Below are positions 6,547 to 9,547 of a stretch of 9,547 nt of DNA, in pieces. The position numbers and the translations under genes were made by a program. This DNA comes from an uncultured Eubacteriales bacterium (GTDB lineage Bacteria; Bacillota; Clostridia; Oscillospirales; Oscillospiraceae): contig CAKTJM010000068.1 in the NCBI GenBank assembly GCA_934567745.1, positions 1 to 9,547 of the forward strand. Direction: 5' to 3'. The stretch's first letter is position 1. Every line of letters starts with the position of its first letter. The notes below the pieces were generated by a model. The model was given only the letters and a program-made list of their open reading frames with translations. It made no database searches and was not told where the DNA came from.

Positions 6547-8007
6547 ATGGACGAACAACAGATCTTCCGCTGGTCGGAGCTGAACTATGTCTGCCTGCTC
6601 CGCCGCCTGGGGCGGGACGCCATGCTGATCCTGCTCGGCGGCGTCATCGCGGTGCTGGGCGTGCTGCTCGTGGCGGTGGACCATCATAAGGACGAATACA
6701 CGGCGTCGGCGACGCTGGCGGTGAATGTGAAGAGCAGCAGCTATTCCGGGATCTATTCGGATCTGTCGGTCTCGTCGGAGATCGCGGACACCTTCACCCA
6801 GCTCTTCGAGAGCAACGTCTTCGCGGAGGTGGCGGCGAGCCAGCTCGGCGTGACGCGCCTGCCCGGCCGTCTGACGGCGTCGGTGATCCCGCAGACGAAC
6901 CTGCTCACCCTGCGGGTGACGGCGGACGACCCGCTGGATGCCTTCGACACCCTGCAGATCATGCTGGACAACTACGACACCGTGTCGGAGCACGTGTTCC
7001 AGAACGTGGTGCTCAAGGAGCTCAACGCCCCCACGGTGCCGACGGCGCCCTCGAACCCGATCGACGTGGGCCGCCGCTGTGAGCGGGCCTTCGTGGTCGG
7101 CGTGGCGGTGATGGCGGCGGTCGTGGCCGTGGCCGCGGTGCTGAGCGACACGGTGCAGACGACGGCGGCCTTCCGCCGGAAGATCGCCGCGGCGCTGTTC
7201 GCGACGGTGCACCACGAGGAGAAGAACAAGACCCTGCGCACGAAGCTGCACCGGGCGAACCGCGGCCTGCTGGTGACGATGCCGGTGGCGAGCTTCCGGT
7301 TCACCGAGGAGATCGGCAAGCTGGCGGTGAAGCTCGACTACGCCGCGGGCGACGCGCCCGGCGGCCGCGTGGTGCTCATCACGAGCACGGCGGAGAACGA
7401 GGGCAAGTCCACCGTGGCGGCGAACCTGGCCCTGGTGCTGGCGCAGAGCGGGCATCGGGTGTTGCTGATCGACGCGGACCTGCACAAGGCGGCCCAGTGG
7501 AAGCTCCTCTCCCACCACCCGCAGACGGAGCTGCTCTCCGTCCTGGAGGGCGAGGCGGACGGCACGCCGGAGCATCTGGACCCGTACGGGCTGGACGTCC
7601 TGCTCTCGACGCGGTCGAGCACGGCCGCGGCGGAGCTGCTGGGCACGGACCGCATGGCGGCCCTGCTGGCCCGGGCGCGCGAGGGCTGGGACTATGTGGT
7701 GGTGGACTCGCCGCCCATGGCGATGTTCTCCGATGTCGAGGCCCTGGCCGACCAGGCGGACCTCTCGCTGCTGGTCGTGCGGCAGGACACCGTCCCGGCC
7801 CAGGTCATCAACGACATGGGCGACGCGCTGGGCCAATGCCGCGCGCGGTTCCTGGGCTGTGTGTTCAACGACGTGCGCAGCATGCCGCTCACGAACGACC
7901 ACTACGGCTATGGCTATGGGTATGGCTACGGCTACGGCGGCTATGGCTATGGCGCACCGGGCCGCAAGCGGCACGGCGCAGGAGGAGGATCGGATGGACG
8001 AGCATAA
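6547..8007 (+). CDS. Fused CpsC-CpsD protein: Wzz-like chain-length regulator with divergent BY-kinase domain (first of pair)
   Basis: The protein has 486 residues. The start at 6547 has AGGTGGAG just upstream; an in-frame ATG at 6487 lies inside the previous gene. A Wzz-like domain has membrane helices at about 25-45 and 181-199, with an outer part between them and a Pro-rich stretch before the second helix (TVPTAPSNP). The cytoplasmic kinase domain has Walker A STAENEGKST (280-289), Walker A' LLIDADLHK (306-314) and Walker B VVVDSPP (384-390). The tail holds eight tyrosines (Y453-Y468) alternating with Gly. Odd points: Walker A' normally ends D-x-D-x-R, but here H313 replaces the Arg. The EX2RX2R oligomerisation motif reads E255-x2-K258-x2-V261 in ungapped alignment with the second kinase. 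The P-loop Lys287 and the acidic residues remain. It could be a weak kinase, a regulator or a phosphorylation target of its neighbour. Firmicutes usually encode these two domains as separate genes. Confidence 0.9.
   Translation: MDEQQIFRWSELNYVCLLRRLGRDAMLILLGGVIAVLGVLLVAVDHHKDEYTASATLAVNVKSSSYSGIYSDLSVSSEIADTFTQLFESNVFAEVAASQLGVTRLPGRLTASVIPQTNLLTLRVTADDPLDAFDTLQIMLDNYDTVSEHVFQNVVLKELNAPTVPTAPSNPIDVGRRCERAFVVGVAVMAAVVAVAAVLSDTVQTTAAFRRKIAAALFATVHHEEKNKTLRTKLHRANRGLLVTMPVASFRFTEEIGKLAVKLDYAAGDAPGGRVVLITSTAENEGKSTVAANLALVLAQSGHRVLLIDADLHKAAQWKLLSHHPQTELLSVLEGEADGTPEHLDPYGLDVLLSTRSSTAAAELLGTDRMAALLARAREGWDYVVVDSPPMAMFSDVEALADQADLSLLVVRQDTVPAQVINDMGDALGQCRARFLGCVFNDVRSMPLTNDHYGYGYGYGYGYGGYGYGAPGRKRHGAGGGSDGRA
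7903..7953 (+). repeat. Hexanucleotide (TAYGGN) tandem repeat coding the Tyr-Gly tail of the first kinase
   Basis: Six consecutive Tyr-Gly pairs, one extra Gly codon and two further Tyr-Gly pairs are coded by near-identical 6-base units (TATGGC, TACGGC, TATGGG). The Tyr codons are mixed TAT and TAC. Gain or loss of a unit would keep the reading frame and alter the number of phosphorylatable tyrosines. Confidence 0.85.
7980..7988 (+). promoter_or_regulatory. Ribosome binding site of the second kinase, inside the first kinase gene
   Basis: AGGAGGAGG lies 5 nt before the ATG at 7994 and also codes part of the Gly-rich tail of the first kinase (GAGGGS). The second gene starts 14 bp before the first one ends at 8007. 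The two kinases are therefore translationally coupled and probably made in similar amounts. Confidence 0.8.
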
Positions 8008-9469
8008 GATCGACAGACAGGACGCGGAGACCATCGACCTCTCGCGGATCCTGGGCGAGTTCGCCAAGGCGGTCCGCCGTCTGTTCTGGCTCCCGCTGGC
8101 GCTGGCGGCGGTGTGCTGTCTCGCGCTGGTCCTGCGGGGCTGGTGGAGCTACACGCCCTATTACGCCTCCGAGGTGACCTTCACGGTCCAGACGACCGGC
8201 GGCAGCGAGAGCGACGTCGGCACGGTGACGAGCTATTACGACAAGACGACGGCCGAGCAGCTGGCCACGACCTTCCCCTACATCATCCAGTCGGACCTCT
8301 TCCGCGACCTGCTGCGGCAGGAGCTGGGCGTGGGCGCGCTGAGCAGCTCGCTCACGGCGGAGACGGTGGAGAACACGAACCTCTTCTCCCTGCGGGCCAC
8401 CAGCCGGGACCCGCAGGACGCCTACGACACCCTCCAGGCGGTGATCCGGGTCTATCCCCGGGTGGCGGACTATGTGATCGGGACGTCGGGGCTGGACCTG
8501 CTGATCGAGCCGACGGTCGCCACGGAGCCGTACAACGCGCTGAGCCTTGGCCGCACGGCGGTCAAGGGCGCGGCGGTCGGCGTCCTCGCCGGTCTGGTGC
8601 TCCTGCTGGGCTACGCGCTCACGCGGCGGAGCCTGACGTCGCCGGAGGAGGTCAAGGAGCAGCTCAACCAGACCTGTCTGGGCGCGCTGCCGCAGGTGCG
8701 GTTCCAGCGGCGGCGGCAGGCGTTCGACCACCGGGTCTCGATCGGCAACGACAAGGTCTCCACGGCCTTCCAGGAGAGCGTGCGCAGCCTGCGCCTTCGC
8801 TTCCTGCGCCTGGCGCAGGAGGAGCACGTGCAGGTGGTGATGGTCACGAGCACGATCCCCGGCGAGGGGAAGACCACCGTGGCGGCGAACCTGGCCCTGA
8901 GCCTGAGCCGCAACGGGGCGCGGGTGATCCTGGTGGATCTGGACCTGCGCAGCCCGTCGGTCAAGCAGGCCCTGGGGCTGGAGGGCCCCTCGATCGGCCC
9001 CGCCGAGCTGCTGGCCCGGCGGGACGGCCGCACGGCGGACGCCCTGGTCCCGATGCCGGGGGAGGAGCGCCTGCAGATCCTGGCGGGCGATGCCGCGAGC
9101 GACGCGCCGAAGCAGCAGCTCGCCTCGCGGCGGCTCGGGCAGCTCCTGGGGGAGCTGCGGGGGATGGCGGACTACGTCGTCATCGACACGCCGCCGTGCG
9201 GGATCCTGGCGGACAGCGGGACGGCCGCGCGCCTGGCGGACGGGATCGTCTACGTCCTGCGCTCCGGCGTGGTGCAGACCTCGCACGTGCTCGACGGCCT
9301 GCAGTTCCTGGCCGGGACCGGGACCCGGGTGCTCGGCTGCGTCCTCAACGGCACGACCGCCGGCAGCCACGGCTACGGCTATGGGTACGGGTATGGCTAT
9401 GGGGACGGCTATGGCTACGGCTACGGCCGCCCGCGCAAAAAAAGACCGCCCCAGGACGAGAAGCCCTGA
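7994..9469 (+). CDS. Fused CpsC-CpsD protein: Wzz-like domain with canonical BY-type tyrosine autokinase (second of pair)
   Basis: The protein has 491 residues and the same plan as the gene before it. The Wzz-like domain has membrane helices at about 31-48 and 190-208. The cytoplasmic kinase domain keeps every diagnostic motif: EX2RX2R (E261, R264, R267), Walker A STIPGEGKTT (286-295), Walker A' ILVDLDLRS (312-320, with R319) and Walker B VVIDTPP (395-401). Eight tyrosines (Y461-Y477) alternate with Gly, broken once by Asp471, and a basic Arg/Lys tail follows. The family autophosphorylates between subunits on the tyrosine cluster, and cycles of phosphorylation with CpsB-type dephosphorylation drive polymer assembly. 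It starts inside the first kinase gene. Its N-terminus (MDEHK) resembles that gene's (MDEQQ), and the matching architecture points to an old duplication with divergence. Its complete motif set makes it the likely active partner of the two. Confidence 0.93.
   Translation: MDEHKIDRQDAETIDLSRILGEFAKAVRRLFWLPLALAAVCCLALVLRGWWSYTPYYASEVTFTVQTTGGSESDVGTVTSYYDKTTAEQLATTFPYIIQSDLFRDLLRQELGVGALSSSLTAETVENTNLFSLRATSRDPQDAYDTLQAVIRVYPRVADYVIGTSGLDLLIEPTVATEPYNALSLGRTAVKGAAVGVLAGLVLLLGYALTRRSLTSPEEVKEQLNQTCLGALPQVRFQRRRQAFDHRVSIGNDKVSTAFQESVRSLRLRFLRLAQEEHVQVVMVTSTIPGEGKTTVAANLALSLSRNGARVILVDLDLRSPSVKQALGLEGPSIGPAELLARRDGRTADALVPMPGEERLQILAGDAASDAPKQQLASRRLGQLLGELRGMADYVVIDTPPCGILADSGTAARLADGIVYVLRSGVVQTSHVLDGLQFLAGTGTRVLGCVLNGTTAGSHGYGYGYGYGYGDGYGYGYGRPRKKRPPQDEKP
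9374..9427 (+). repeat. Hexanucleotide (TAYGGN) tandem repeat coding the Tyr-Gly tail of the second kinase
   Basis: Five Tyr-Gly units, one Asp-Gly unit (GACGGC) and three more Tyr-Gly units follow each other. The Asp codon GAC differs from TAC by one base, so it may be a mutated Tyr unit. Like the repeat in the first kinase, length changes here would be in frame. Confidence 0.85.
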
Positions 9470-9481
9470 GACGAGAAGACA

Positions 9482-9510
9482 GTCGAAAGATCCCGCAGGG
9501 ATCTTTCGAC
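9482..9510 (+). terminator. 13-bp perfect stem-loop after the kinase genes (terminator, attenuator or intergenic repeat)
   Basis: GTCGAAAGATCCC (9482-9494) pairs perfectly with 9498-9510 around a GCA loop, starting 12 nt after the stop of the second kinase. No T-run follows (GGAGAGATGC), so it is not a standard intrinsic terminator. It may be a partial terminator, an mRNA 3'-end stabiliser that separates the regulators from downstream genes, or a dispersed intergenic repeat. The symmetric stem would form on either strand. Confidence 0.55.
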
Positions 9511-9547
9511 GGAGAGATGCAGCCTGCTGCGCGCACTCGCCGCCCTG

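Noticed and set aside
7694..7993. Upstream extension of the second kinase by 100 codons
   Set aside because: The extra residues are the shifted reading of the first kinase (Met-Ala-Met runs from the Tyr-Gly repeat). The strong ribosome site at 7980-7988 fixes the start at 7994.
6232..9370. Long minus-strand open frames opposite the two kinases
   Set aside because: Low-complexity Arg/His/Gln-rich translations with no recognisable domain, antisense to convincing kinase genes. They are GC-bias shadows.
7903..9427. The two Tyr-Gly repeats as a CRISPR-like array or integration sites
   Set aside because: There are no spacers, the units are 6 bases in coding frame, and each lies at the end of a kinase gene where a tyrosine cluster is expected.
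9517..9547. ATG at 9517 as the start of a next gene (MQPAARTRRP...)
   Set aside because: Only ten codons are visible, the ribosome site is too close (2 nt) and the sequence is not recognisable. It cannot be supported from this window.

Overview
The window looks like part of a chromosome from a high-GC, gut-type Firmicute, most likely of the Clostridia/Oscillospirales. This is inferred from three things: the style of the Gram-positive signal peptide on the minus-strand gene, strong AGGAGG ribosome sites with consensus sigma-A promoter boxes, and CpsB/CpsC/CpsD-type capsule regulators. No rRNA or marker gene is present to confirm it. The plus-strand operon is extremely GC-rich. The minus-strand gene at the left is less so, and has a clearly AT-rich patch at about 130-480.

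Layout. Positions 1-2076 (minus strand) hold the first 692 residues of a secreted GH20 beta-N-acetylhexosaminidase that resembles dispersin and lacto-N-biosidase. It is followed by an Ig-like region and a lectin-like module, and it runs off the left edge. Positions 2083-2369 are a divergent control region. It holds a full-consensus promoter firing left and a second promoter (perfect -10, weak -35) firing right. A 14-bp palindrome and a nested inverted repeat lie just upstream of the rightward promoter.

From 2370 to 9469 six plus-strand genes lie head to tail with gaps of 3-21 bp or a 14-bp overlap, so they are very probably one operon. In order they are: a membrane-bound CapD/WbpM/PglF-type nucleotide-sugar 4,6-dehydratase; an exported helical protein of unknown function; a CpsB/YwqE-type PHP-family tyrosine phosphatase; an exported protein with DUF5011/Cry22-like Ig repeats; and two successive fused CpsC-CpsD (Wzz plus BY-kinase) tyrosine autokinases, each ending in a tail of alternating Tyr-Gly. 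A 13-bp perfect hairpin without a T-run follows the last stop.

How they work together. The dehydratase would make a UDP-linked 6-deoxy-4-keto-aminosugar precursor. The kinases and the phosphatase form the tyrosine phosphorylation cycle that controls polymer length and export in Wzx/Wzy-type exopolysaccharide systems. The two exported proteins of unknown function sit between these regulators and may be outer parts of the same assembly. The initiating glycosyltransferase, flippase, polymerase and glycosyltransferases are not in the window and would be expected to the right.

The most unusual points are: the tandem pair of fused kinases, in which the first has lost key BY-kinase residues while keeping its P-loop and tyrosine tail; the coding of both tyrosine tails by hexanucleotide tandem repeats that could change length in frame; and a dispersin-like glycosidase transcribed divergently from an exopolysaccharide operon. 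No tRNA, rRNA, CRISPR array or insertion sequence was seen.
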